Below, one piece after another: positions 1-6,869 of a stretch of 15,395 bases of DNA. The notes under the pieces are model-generated. The model ran no database searches. It was given only the letters and a program-made list of their open reading frames with translations, and was not told the DNA's origin. Origin of the DNA: Bacteroidota bacterium (lineage in GTDB: Bacteria > Bacteroidota > Bacteroidia > Chitinophagales > Chitinophagaceae); the NCBI GenBank assembly GCA_023426425.1, contig JAFAAT010000241.1:1-15395 (forward strand), given 5' to 3'. How positions within the stretch are numbered: position 1 is the stretch's first letter; the number at the start of each line of letters is the position of its first letter. Position numbers and translations under genes: made by a program.

Positions 1-1593
1 CCCTTCAATAGTCTTCCTGCAAACAACCTGCCCCAGCGCATTAGTCAGCACTAGCATCGACCCCCTTAGCTCCTCCATAAATTCAACAGTGAATTTCCCG
101 TCTGTCGGATTAGGGTAAATCCTAAACCCGTCGTCAATATCGGCGTTCACCACGTTCAGGCCCTCAGGTTTGAGCTTCTGAATGAATACATCCATACTGC
201 CTATGGAAGTGAACTGATAGATGGCAGCCGAAGGATCGAAATCTGCAGTACCCTCGAACACACCTGTGCTGTACACATTCCCGATGCCATCCACGGCCAG
301 CGATTTACTGATTACATTATGGGTTCCGGCCAACTGCGCTGCCCAGGTAAGATCTCCTGCTGAGTCCAGCTTGCTGATGTAGGAACCACCTCCGGGAGGA
401 GAAGTAAGATTAGTGATGCCCGGGCCGGGATCCATGTCTTTTGTGCCATGAAACATACCCGTACTGTACAGATTGTAACTATCGTCCACTGCAAGCGACC
501 AGCAAAGCGAAGCACCGAATTGCTTTGCCCAGAGGTTGTTTCCCGCGGCGTCGAATTTATAGATTGTTGTACTGTCGTTCAGATCGTCACCTGCCACATA
601 GGCATTGCCCGCATTGTCTAGCACGACGCTGTAGCCTGTGCCACCTCCCACCTGGTTTGCCCAGAGAAAATCACCCGAAGCATTTAGCTTGCTCAGGTAG
701 ATATCCGTCAACCCGCTTGTATGGGCAGGACCGGCAAGATCGTAGCTTCCCGCACCCGGATCGAAATCCACAGTTCCGTTAAAAAAGCCTGTGGTATACA
801 CATTGCCTCCACTGTCGACAGCGATGCCGTAACCTGCCTCAAAACTTGTCCCTCCCAGCTGCCTGGCCCACACCAACGTCCCTGAGGAATCAAGCTTGCA
901 CACGAAAATATCTGTGCTGTAGGCTCCCCTGGTCATCCCGGGAATAAGTGTAGATACGCCTGCTCCGGGATCGAAATCAGTGGGACCGTCAAAAGAACCG
1001 GTGGTATATACATTGCCGCTACCATCTACTGTGATTGAATTCGCATAGACGGGGTATGGGAAGATCTGTGAGGTCTGTCCCACTCCAAATTTTACAGCCC
1101 AGCGAAAATTGCCTGAGGCATCCAGTTTGCAGATGAAGGCATCGGTGGAAGAGGATGAAGTCAGTTGAAATGTGCCGGGTCCGGGGTCAAAATCCGTAAT
1201 GCCCAGGAAAGCCCCGGCGATGTAGACATTGCCCTGGTCATCTGCGGCTATATCATAGCAATATTCTGAGCCGCTGCCGCCAATCTGTTTCGTCCAAAGC
1301 AGGTTGCCCGCGCTATCCAGGCTGGAGATAAAGACATCTGTATTGCCTCCTGAGACCAGGTTGTTTGTTCCCGGTCCGGGGTCCAGATCCATTGTATCCT
1401 GAAAATTACCGGCACTGAACACATGGCTATTGCGTCCGACTGTTATTGCAGTACCCTCGTCAGCATCTGTGCTGCCAAACTGCCTGGCCCAGTCCAGGGA
1501 TTGGGCGTAGGTGTTGATGGTGAAGCACAACGAAATAAGTAGGCAACTGAGTCTCGTACCTGCAATCTGGAGGAATATTTTTGAAAGAGGCAT
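1..1593 (-). CDS. SBBP-repeat beta-propeller protein with T9SS type A sorting domain (3' end outside window)
   Basis: The minus-strand frame is open from the ATG at 1593 to the left edge, giving 531 visible residues. An N-terminal signal peptide ends near A30 (...INTYA|Q). Seven repeats of roughly 45-75 residues follow, each shaped like '(L/F)xWAxQxG ... IAVDxxGNVYxxG ... DFDPGxG ... DxFIxKLDxxGx'. This is the SBBP pattern, and seven copies suggest a seven-bladed beta-propeller. Repeat 5 is short and lacks the DFDPGxG loop. From I492 the sequence reads IYPNPTDGKFTVEF, the start of a T9SS type A C-terminal domain; about 40 of its usual 75-80 residues are in view. The product is therefore expected to cross the outer membrane through the T9SS and be released or surface-attached. 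No enzymatic motif is visible. It has no near neighbour on its own strand. Confidence 0.9.
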   Translation of the reverse strand, partial: MPLSKIFLQIAGTRLSCLLISLCFTINTYAQSLDWARQFGSTDADEGTAITVGRNSHVFSAGNFQDTMDLDPGPGTNNLVSGGNTDVFISSLDSAGNLLWTKQIGGSGSEYCYDIAADDQGNVYIAGAFLGITDFDPGPGTFQLTSSSSTDAFICKLDASGNFRWAVKFGVGQTSQIFPYPVYANSITVDGSGNVYTTGSFDGPTDFDPGAGVSTLIPGMTRGAYSTDIFVCKLDSSGTLVWARQLGGTSFEAGYGIAVDSGGNVYTTGFFNGTVDFDPGAGSYDLAGPAHTSGLTDIYLSKLNASGDFLWANQVGGGTGYSVVLDNAGNAYVAGDDLNDSTTIYKFDAAGNNLWAKQFGASLCWSLAVDDSYNLYSTGMFHGTKDMDPGPGITNLTSPPGGGSYISKLDSAGDLTWAAQLAGTHNVISKSLAVDGIGNVYSTGVFEGTADFDPSAAIYQFTSIGSMDVFIQKLKPEGLNVVNADIDDGFRIYPNPTDGKFTVEFMEELRGSMLVLTNALGQVVCRKTIEG

Positions 1594-1743
1594 GGCTGGT
1601 AGTTGAGGATGGGTGATGTTATGTAAGACAAGGAATTTGGAAATGAAGTTTGCCGGATGCACCGCAGGCGAGTATGGAAAATTACAAAGCAGTTTGAATC
1701 TGTTTCCAAGAAACTTTTGAAAAAAGAATATTCATAAAAGAAT

Positions 1744-1773
1744 TTGGAGAATTCTGTTGCCTGCCTATCTTTG
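1744..1773 (+). promoter_or_regulatory. Promoter of tRNA-Val (Bacteroidota-type)
   Basis: TTG at 1744-1746, a 19-nt spacer and TATCTTTG at 1766-1773 match the Bacteroidota primary sigma consensus (TTG at -33, TAnnTTTG at -7). Transcription would start near 1777-1780, about 40 nt before the tRNA. The motif is read directly; its use is inferred. Confidence 0.65.
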
Positions 1774-1819
1774 CAATCCCTTTAGCAACAGGGACTGATG
1801 CAAGGGGAAGTTCTTAAAA

Positions 1820-1894
1820 GGAAGCATAGCTCAGCTGGTTCAGAGCATCTGCCTTACAAGCAGAGGGTCCGCGGTTCGAATCCGTGTGCTTCCA
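1820..1894 (+). tRNA. tRNA-Val (anticodon UAC)
   Basis: A complete 75-nt cloverleaf can be folded: acceptor stem GGAAGCA/TGCTTCC, D-stem GCTC/GAGC, anticodon stem TCTGC/GCAGA with loop CTTACAA (anticodon TAC at 1855-1857), five-base variable loop, T-stem CGCGG/CCGTG with TTCGAAT loop, and discriminator A at 1894. The 3' CCA is not encoded. It stands alone, with its own promoter upstream and a terminator 10 nt downstream, so it is probably a single-gene transcript. Confidence 0.97.
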
Positions 1895-1904
1895 CTTGAT
1901 AGTC

Positions 1905-1940
1905 AAAGGGTTTCAGACGAAAAATCTGAAACCCTTTTTT
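1905..1940 (+). terminator. Intrinsic terminator after tRNA-Val
   Basis: A perfect 13-bp stem (AAAGGGTTTCAGA / TCTGAAACCCTTT) with a 7-nt A-rich loop is followed by further T residues. It lies just after the tRNA and in front of the convergent gene that ends at 2015. It may also slow transcription from the opposite strand, but the T-run is clear only in the plus direction. Confidence 0.9.
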
Positions 1941-2014
1941 CATTTACCCTTATTTACCGACCGGGAGATTTTAAAGTGGCGACCGCTTTCCCCCCCCCTC
2001 TCTGCACTCACCTC

Positions 2015-3007
2015 CTATCTCACCATTACCTTCCCTACGAACTCCTCGTCTCTGCTGTCTACTAACAGCTGGTACGCGCCCAACGGCAAATCCCGTACGG
2101 GCATAATTAATCCCGAAGAACCGGCCGCAGCTACTACTGTCCTGATCTTCCGTCCGTTCATATCAAACAAACTGGCAGTGACTGCATCAACAGTGGCCTT
2201 GAAGTCCACCACCACCTCATTGCTTGCAGGGTTTGGATACAGCTCAACTGACATGGCCTTCTTAACACCTTTGACAGATGTCAGAACAGCCTTGGGTACA
2301 AACCGGTAGACTGTACCTTCCTCAGGCACACCCAGTAGGTTCGGCACATTCAGGTTCAAGACTGAATCGATTGAAATATTAGGTGGCAGGCCCGTCACCT
2401 GCATCTTCTCATACATTTTGGAGAAGGTCATGTTCGAATACCAGATGCCGGCATAGATACCGGTCAGAGGATCATTATATCCCGAAGCGTTATTTGCCGA
2501 GCGTGGCCCATACCTGAATTCGATCACGCCGGTCTCCTGGTAGAGCCACATCTGCACGTTGAAATAGTTGTTTGCTGGTCCGCTGTCTATCCTCAGGTTC
2601 TTCCACTGGATTTTAAGTATCTTCTTGCCTGCCGCACCCTGAAATGTATATGACACCTTAGAGCTGTTGTCTATAAGCGAAATCGAGTCCGTATACAGAC
2701 AGTCGAAAATGGCAAAGCCAGTGTCTATGCCTACGTACACGCGACCATTTGGAAATGCAAACAGGGTCCTATTTGTGGTGTCAAAAGTCCACGGATTACC
2801 AAGCAACGGCAATAACTCCCCGGTCACAGCAGGAATGTGAAAATACCCGGAGTCGAAAGTCAGCGCAGTAATGTTGGAGTCTCCCGTGAGCTCCACATAG
2901 GGCGCAGTAGTTTGTTTAAAAACGCAAAGGTTGTTAGCTGCTCGTGATGCCGTCGCGCAATAGAGGATACAGGCAAGTGCCCAAATCAGTGTAAGTCTGT
3001 TTTTCAT
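2015..3007 (-). CDS. Secreted T9SS cargo protein of unknown function
   Basis: 330 residues. A signal peptide covers about residues 1-23 (...CATASRA|ANN). Residues ~24-235 are a beta-rich segment of the kind common in secreted Bacteroidota proteins, with stretches such as KILKIQWKNLR, NYFNVQMWLYQ and GVIEFRYG; I cannot name a family. The last ~76 residues, from ELYPNPASNE near 255, form a complete T9SS type A sorting domain, including LFDMNGRKIRT and a final GKVMVR. The protein is thus predicted to be exported to the periplasm by Sec and across the outer membrane by T9SS. A possible -7 box (TAGCTTTG, minus strand) lies at 3071-3064, leaving a leader of about 50 nt. No catalytic motif is visible. 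Confidence 0.9.
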   Translation of the reverse strand: MKNRLTLIWALACILYCATASRAANNLCVFKQTTAPYVELTGDSNITALTFDSGYFHIPAVTGELLPLLGNPWTFDTTNRTLFAFPNGRVYVGIDTGFAIFDCLYTDSISLIDNSSKVSYTFQGAAGKKILKIQWKNLRIDSGPANNYFNVQMWLYQETGVIEFRYGPRSANNASGYNDPLTGIYAGIWYSNMTFSKMYEKMQVTGLPPNISIDSVLNLNVPNLLGVPEEGTVYRFVPKAVLTSVKGVKKAMSVELYPNPASNEVVVDFKATVDAVTASLFDMNGRKIRTVVAAAGSSGLIMPVRDLPLGAYQLLVDSRDEEFVGKVMVR

Positions 3008-3063
3008 TTATTGGTGTTTTTAAGTGCGTTGTATTGGCTGCATCCTTTTGCAGCTTCAGAAAG

Positions 3064-3071
3064 CAAAGCTA
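3064..3071 (-). promoter_or_regulatory. Candidate -7 box of the T9SS cargo gene at 2015-3007
   Basis: On the minus strand the sequence is TAGCTTTG, matching TAnnTTTG, about 57 nt before the start codon. No TTG lies 19-21 nt upstream, so the call rests on one element only. Confidence 0.35.
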
Positions 3072-3110
3072 TCCTGACCCGTATGCTAGCGAGTCATGTG
3101 GGTGTAACTA

Positions 3111-3145
3111 CATCCTTAACTATCCTTAACTATCTTTAAAAGATA
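3111..3145. repeat. Short direct repeat and palindrome
   Basis: Three successive 10-nt units (cATCCTTAAC, tATCCTTAAC, tATCTTTAAA) occupy 3111-3140. The last merges into a perfect 15-nt palindrome, TATCTTTAAAAGATA (3131-3145). It lies upstream of the cargo gene at 2015-3007. No function can be assigned. Confidence 0.5.
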
Positions 3146-3313
3146 CCTAAGGCAGGAACGAGCAATGCAAAGCAGCCTACCGCTATTCTAGAACTGGAAA
3201 TGCCGGCTGCTGCATCAGGACATACAATTTGAACAGCATTGTTGAAAATAAACGCGCAGCGTTATACAAAAGGATAGGCAGAGGTTAAAGAAAGCTATCG
3301 TTTCAGAAGACCC

Positions 3314-3388
3314 TGAGCCGAATAACTGGTCTAATCGGCTCAATTTTTCCAGTTTTTTTGAGCCGATTAGAACGATCTAATCAGCTCA
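3314..3388. repeat. Two tandem palindromes built from one 12-nt motif
   Basis: The motif TGAGCCGATTAG occurs four times in alternating orientation: 3314-3325 (two mismatches), 3331-3342 (inverted, exact), 3359-3370 (exact) and 3377-3388 (inverted, one mismatch). Each palindrome has a 5-6 nt spacer, and a T-rich 16-nt linker separates the two. The inner arms also pair perfectly with each other, so two alternative foldings exist. This sits in the otherwise featureless 3008-3545 gap, in which I see no gene. It could be an operator pair, a structured RNA element or a decayed repeat. Confidence 0.7.
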
Positions 3389-3545
3389 TGTACTACTGCT
3401 GGCAGCTCCCTTCTACGAAATTCTACGTCAAAGGCATACACAAATTTAGTCAGTGGTTACTCTAGTGCCAGAGCCAAACTGGCTATGATATGACTGAGCT
3501 TTACCCATTTACAGGATAAAGACTCCTGGCCCAGCCACCCCTCTC

Positions 3546-3713
3546 CTACTTCCCCAATCTCGCCCTGCGCATCCTGATCGCCGCGAGAATGAAAAACAAT
3601 GCAAGCACTCCCCAGAAGATTCCGTTTTCACGCGCCTCCTCAAAGACCAGCAGATAAATCAGCACTATGCACACGATTGCTGTGGCAATATTGAGGAGTT
3701 TGTTAATGTTCAT
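3546..3713 (-). CDS. Small two-helix membrane protein
   Basis: A 55-residue reading frame runs from the ATG at 3713 to the TAG at 3546. Two hydrophobic segments are clear, about residues 6-24 (LLNIATAIVCIVLIYLLVF) and 33-47 (FWGVLALFFILAAIR). A short acidic/basic loop (EEARENG) joins them, and the C-terminus is strongly basic (RMRRARLGK), suggesting that both ends face the cytoplasm. It is divergent from the DsbA-like gene, with 165 nt between the two starts. I do not recognise a family. The amphipathic organisation and sensible start and stop make it a plausible real gene despite its size. Confidence 0.65.
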   Translation of the reverse strand: MNINKLLNIATAIVCIVLIYLLVFEEARENGIFWGVLALFFILAAIRMRRARLGK

Positions 3714-3761
3714 AGCCTCAAATTATACATTCCTCTCCTGATTTCACAGCCCAAGCCACTC

Positions 3762-3779
3762 CATTGACTTAAGTCAATG
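3762..3779. promoter_or_regulatory. Perfect CRP/FNR-type palindrome (distal site, DsbA-like gene)
   Basis: CATTGACTTAAGTCAATG is a perfect 18-nt palindrome containing TTGAC-N4-GTCAA, the general architecture of CRP/FNR-family sites. Its centre (3770.5) is 59.5 nt upstream of the last base of the -7 box at 3823-3830. The same distance separates the equivalent palindrome and -7 box of ygiD. It lies between two divergent genes, so it could also affect the small membrane-protein gene. Confidence 0.6.
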
Positions 3780-3782
3780 CCC

Positions 3783-3830
3783 TTTCTTATCAATTGTCAA
3801 TGGCCAGGGACTCGCACCGGTATAGCTTTG
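3783..3830 (+). promoter_or_regulatory. Promoter of DsbA-like gene with proximal CRP/FNR-like half-site
   Basis: TAGCTTTG at 3823-3830 fits the Bacteroidota -7 box. The -33 position (19-nt spacer) reads TGG instead of TTG. Overlapping it is TTATC-AATT-GTCAA, a degenerate CRP/FNR-like site centred at 3793.5, which is 36.5 nt before the end of the -7 box, close to a class II activator position. The 48-nt block matches the ygiD promoter at 28 positions without gaps, and its fixed elements match the doxX promoter. Predicted leader is about 45 nt. Confidence 0.6.
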
Positions 3831-3878
3831 CAAAGGATCTGGAAAAGATATCAGCCTCGACTAATAAAGCTAAAATAG

Positions 3879-4799
3879 ATGACTATGGAAAACAAGACGA
3901 TCAATCCGATGATGTGTGATGTGGAAACAGGTATGTGTGCGTTACCGGAATCTGGAGTTACTGACAGCACCCTCCAATCATCTCCTTCAGAAAAACCGCT
4001 GAAGGTAATTTACTTCACCGACCCGATCTGCTCCACCTGCTGGGGCATCGAACCACAACTGCGCAAACTTAAGCTCGAGCATGGGCATCTGCTCACCATT
4101 GAATACCGCATGGGAGGACTCTTGCCTGATTGGGACTACAGCAGCGGGGGTATCAGCAAACCCTCAGATGTGGCTACTCACTGGGACGAAGTCAGCGCAC
4201 ACTACGACATGCCCATAGACGGCGATGTCTGGCTTGAAGATCCCCTATACTCCTCCTATCCTCCATCAGTGGCAGTAAAAGCTGCGCAGATTCAGGACGG
4301 AGAAAAAGCGGTAAGCTTCCTAAGGAGAATCCGCGAAATGGTCTTCCTGGAAAAGAAGAACATCACACGACGCGAACACCTGCTGGACGCAGCGAGTTAT
4401 GCAGGACTGGACGTGAACAAATTTGAGTGGGACCTGGGCAACAGCGCCAACGATAGATTCCAGTCGGACCTGGAAATGGCGAAGCAGTTTGGTGTGAGGG
4501 GTTTCCCTACCTTTTTCATCACGGCTGCAGCGGGTACAAGGCAAAAGATTTATGGAATCAAGCCATACGCAGTGTTTGAAAATGCGGTCACAAGCCTGCT
4601 GGATGATCCTCAGAAGACAGACTACCCTCGCGACTGGTCAGCGCTTTTTACAAGCTATCCTACACTTACCACCAGAGAATTTGCTGAGCTGAGCGACCGG
4701 TCGAAAGAAGAGAGCCAGCAACTGCTACACCAGCTGGTCTCTGAGGGGAAACTTGAACAGCAGTCCACAAAAAATGGCGTGCTCTGGAAAAGAAAATAA
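3879..4799 (+). CDS. DsbA-family (FrnE/SpxH-like) thioredoxin-fold protein
   Basis: 306 residues with no signal peptide, so predicted cytoplasmic. A short N-terminal segment has a CX6C pair (C13-DVETGM-C20). The thioredoxin-like domain begins near residue 42 (KVIYFTDPICSTCWG), with the redox motif C51-S-T-C54, then an RMGGLLPDW segment, a helical insertion (~90-190) and the cis-proline loop GVRGFPTFF (P210). The C-terminal ~65 residues (TREFAELSDRSKEESQQLLHQLVSEGKL) look like a small winged-helix or helical add-on. The fold and CxxC match DsbA-family proteins of the FrnE / SpxH (YjbH) type: disulfide oxidoreductase or Clp adaptor. The sequence alone does not decide which. The start at 3879 was chosen because it is the first ATG; an ATG at 3885 is the alternative. 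Its promoter resembles those of ygiD and doxX. Confidence 0.88.
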   Translation: MTMENKTINPMMCDVETGMCALPESGVTDSTLQSSPSEKPLKVIYFTDPICSTCWGIEPQLRKLKLEHGHLLTIEYRMGGLLPDWDYSSGGISKPSDVATHWDEVSAHYDMPIDGDVWLEDPLYSSYPPSVAVKAAQIQDGEKAVSFLRRIREMVFLEKKNITRREHLLDAASYAGLDVNKFEWDLGNSANDRFQSDLEMAKQFGVRGFPTFFITAAAGTRQKIYGIKPYAVFENAVTSLLDDPQKTDYPRDWSALFTSYPTLTTREFAELSDRSKEESQQLLHQLVSEGKLEQQSTKNGVLWKRK

Positions 4800-4838
4800 A
4801 ATTCTACCGGCTTCCTGGTAGCTTCTATATAACGGGAG

Positions 4839-4862
4839 AACCATTGATGCAGATCAATGGTT
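4839..4862. promoter_or_regulatory. Perfect CRP/FNR-type palindrome (distal site, ygiD)
   Basis: The core ATTGATGCAGATCAAT contains TTGAT-N4-ATCAA, which equals the classical FNR consensus, and the dyad extends to 10 bp on each side. The centre is 4850.5, 59.5 nt upstream of the end of the ygiD -7 box. This is the same spacing as in front of the DsbA-like gene. Confidence 0.6.
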
Positions 4863-4865
4863 TTT
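4839..4865 (+). terminator. Possible terminator of the DsbA-like gene, overlapping the palindrome
   Basis: The same 10-bp dyad with a GCAG tetraloop is followed by TTTTTC (the first two T belong to the stem), 40 nt after the DsbA-like stop codon. It would act as an intrinsic terminator in RNA. The stem is only moderately GC-rich and the T-run short, so termination may be partial. Operator and terminator roles are not exclusive. Confidence 0.5.
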
Positions 4866-4910
4866 CTTGTCTTAACTCAATGGATTGGGATAAAGGTTGC
4901 ACTAGCTTTG
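4863..4910 (+). promoter_or_regulatory. Promoter of ygiD with proximal CRP/FNR-like site
   Basis: TAGCTTTG at 4903-4910 is the -7 box, and TGG at the -33 position keeps the 19-nt spacing. TTGTC-TTAA-CTCAA, centred at 4873.5, is a degenerate CRP/FNR-like site 36.5 nt from the end of the -7 box. The block aligns without gaps with the DsbA-like promoter (28 of 48 identical, concentrated in TTTCTTnTC, TCAATGG, GGGA and TAGCTTTG). Confidence 0.6.
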
Positions 4911-4960
4911 TATCAATCTGAATGTGACCGGAAGCCGGAGCGTTCATCAAACATGGGACT

Positions 4961-5839
4961 ATGGAAAGGAAACAATTCATCAGACTATTAACAGGAGCAA
5001 CGATCATGACATCTCTATCAGCATTCAACAGGTTCACCAGCCTGCTCGACGAGCAGGAACAGCTCATGCCCGTACTCTTTGTCGGACATGGTTCGCCTAT
5101 GAACGGCATTGAAGACAACGAGTTCAGCCGTCGCTGGAAGAAAATGGCTGAAGAGATCCCTGTACCTGCCGCGGTACTGGTCATCTCTGCCCACTGGCAA
5201 AGCAAAGGCACGCGCATCACTGCGATGGACTTTCCGAAGACTATCCACGACTTTGGAGGTTTTCCCCAGGCGTTGTTCGATGTGCAGTACCCCGCCCCCG
5301 GCAGTCCGGCAATTGCCACGGAGACCCAGAAGATCATCAAATCAGTTCCGGTGGAGCTTGATCACGACTGGGGCCTGGACCATGGCGCCTGGACTATCAT
5401 CAGGCATATGTATCCAAAAGCAGACATTCCTGTGCTGCAGTTGAGCATGGACTATACTAAAGACGCCCAGTATCACTACGAGCTTGCCCGTGAGCTCTAT
5501 GAGCTTCGTAAGAAAGGTGTACTCATTATGGGCAGCGGCAACATGGTACACAACCTGAGGATGATAGCATGGGACAAGATGAATGTAGAGGGCTACGGCT
5601 ACGACTGGGCATTGAAGATGAATGACACCTTCAAGCAACTCATTTCGGAAGGGGATCATAAGTCGCTGATCAATCCTAATCGCCTGGGCCGGGAGGCACA
5701 GCTGGCCATCCCCACTCCTGAGCATTACCTGCCACTGCTGTATACGCTGGGAGTGAAGAACGATAAGGATCCGGTGAGCTTTTTCAATGATAAAGCTGTG
5801 GGTGGGTCTTTGACAATGACTTCGGTGAGATTGGGATAG
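4961..5839 (+). CDS. ygiD: 4,5-DOPA dioxygenase extradiol-type protein (YgiD/LigB superfamily)
   Basis: 292 residues. The catalytic domain starts near residue 36 with PVLFVGHGSPMN (H43), then ISAHWQ (H78), FGGFPQALF, a DHDWGLDHGAW segment (H135, H141), GSGNMVHN (H197) and TPEHYLPLL (H255). These are the conserved metal-binding and catalytic positions of the YgiD/DODA branch of class III extradiol ring-cleavage dioxygenases, which use a non-haem metal and open catechols such as L-DOPA. The substrate here is unknown. Unlike the ~260-270 residue bacterial proteins I know, this one has about 30 extra N-terminal residues, MERKQFIRLLTGATIMTSLS and onward. That extension resembles a weak export signal but lacks a twin arginine or a clear cleavage site, so location is uncertain. 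The gene has its own promoter with CRP/FNR-like sites. Confidence 0.92.
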   Translation: MERKQFIRLLTGATIMTSLSAFNRFTSLLDEQEQLMPVLFVGHGSPMNGIEDNEFSRRWKKMAEEIPVPAAVLVISAHWQSKGTRITAMDFPKTIHDFGGFPQALFDVQYPAPGSPAIATETQKIIKSVPVELDHDWGLDHGAWTIIRHMYPKADIPVLQLSMDYTKDAQYHYELARELYELRKKGVLIMGSGNMVHNLRMIAWDKMNVEGYGYDWALKMNDTFKQLISEGDHKSLINPNRLGREAQLAIPTPEHYLPLLYTLGVKNDKDPVSFFNDKAVGGSLTMTSVRLG

Positions 5840-5981
5840 ATAACGGTGGTGCTTCCGTGGCGAAAGATGTCTTTTGTAAAGCAGCAAAATCATATGTTGG
5901 TACATTGAATTTTCATAAACACTATTTGTTTGCACTTCCGGGGTGGCGATTATAAATTCGCGGCAACCAAAAAGTACACCC

Positions 5982-6833
5982 ATGAAAAAACTGATTCTTT
6001 TTGCATTGCCAATTGTGATTCTCTCATTTGCCGGATGTAAAAAAGCCGGTGAAAAAACAAAAGAAATTATTGACGAAATCATTGCAGGTTACTGGGAATC
6101 CGTCGATGAAATGGTCATTGAAGTGAAAGAGGATGAAGCTGTGGTTGTGGAATTTGGATCCTCTCCGTTGGGCACGAATAAATCAGTCTTCAATACGGGT
6201 GATCCATTCATTAAAAACCTTTCCCGCACTGATGCAAACAGCTGGACGGGAGATGTATTGCAACCTGTGTTCGACACGGATGATAAACTGGTAAGCATTA
6301 CCTACCAGCCTGCTACCCTCACTACAGAAGATAACGCAACAGACCGGACTCTTGTCGTACCCGATGCACCAGCTGAGTACCGCAGCTGGAACCCGGTGTA
6401 CAATTATACGCCTCCAGTGTGCGATACTACCTCACAAGTTGTTGTCGATAATAATAATTTCGCCACCTTGTATGAAAATGGAGCGGAGGTGATAACATTC
6501 ACTGCTACGCGGGTAAGATGCGGTTACAGGAGAAGAACTGTTTTGAATAAGCCTTGTTTTTACAGGATTGCGACTGATAACTTATATAGCGGATATCACA
6601 AAATTGAGCTATACTTTGGCACGAAACCGGAAGCAGGTAAATCGTACAATATTACCGACGAGATGCTGCAATTCACCCCTGAAGATGAAGTGTATGTTGT
6701 CTGGGATAGTGGTAGATTCAAAGATGGGGTTATAACTGTGACATCCGAGGGTGGCAAGCTGAAGATCAAAGCAGACCACCTGAGTTTTTCTAACTCGAAT
6801 AACTCCTATTCATTCGAGATCTACGGAAATTGA
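5982..6833 (+). CDS. Lipoprotein of unknown function
   Basis: 283 residues from the ATG at 5982. An in-frame ATG at 5943 would add 13 residues in front of the signal peptide, so the later start is preferred. The lipoprotein signal ends in SFAGC with C19 as the lipidation site. The residues after it (KKAGEK) are basic, lacking the acidic export tag seen on many surface lipoproteins of Bacteroidota, so a periplasm-facing location is more likely. The rest is beta-rich, probably two domains: residues ~30-150, around GYWESVDEMVIEVKEDEAVVVEF, and ~185-283, around KPCFYRIATDNLYSGYHKIE. Three further cysteines could form a disulfide. I do not recognise a family. It is 142 nt after ygiD with no clear promoter in between, and is followed by a terminator. 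Confidence 0.85.
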   Translation: MKKLILFALPIVILSFAGCKKAGEKTKEIIDEIIAGYWESVDEMVIEVKEDEAVVVEFGSSPLGTNKSVFNTGDPFIKNLSRTDANSWTGDVLQPVFDTDDKLVSITYQPATLTTEDNATDRTLVVPDAPAEYRSWNPVYNYTPPVCDTTSQVVVDNNNFATLYENGAEVITFTATRVRCGYRRRTVLNKPCFYRIATDNLYSGYHKIELYFGTKPEAGKSYNITDEMLQFTPEDEVYVVWDSGRFKDGVITVTSEGGKLKIKADHLSFSNSNNSYSFEIYGN

Positions 6834-6869
6834 TCCCGATAAGGAGACGCACATAAATACAATCGAAAG

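Noticed and set aside
1820..1940. tRNA-Val as an integration site for a mobile element
   Set aside because: No integrase, no direct repeat of the tRNA 3' end downstream, and the flanking genes look like ordinary chromosomal genes.
1990..1998. Nine-C homopolymer just after the cargo gene stop as a phase-variable tract
   Set aside because: It lies outside the coding region and any visible promoter, so a length change would have no obvious effect. It could also be a sequencing or assembly weak point.
5905..5932. CRP/FNR-like site and -7 box in front of the lipoprotein gene
   Set aside because: TTGAA-TTTT-CATAA is a poor match, the nearby TATTTGTTTG is not a proper TAnnTTTG box, and the spacing differs from the other three promoters.
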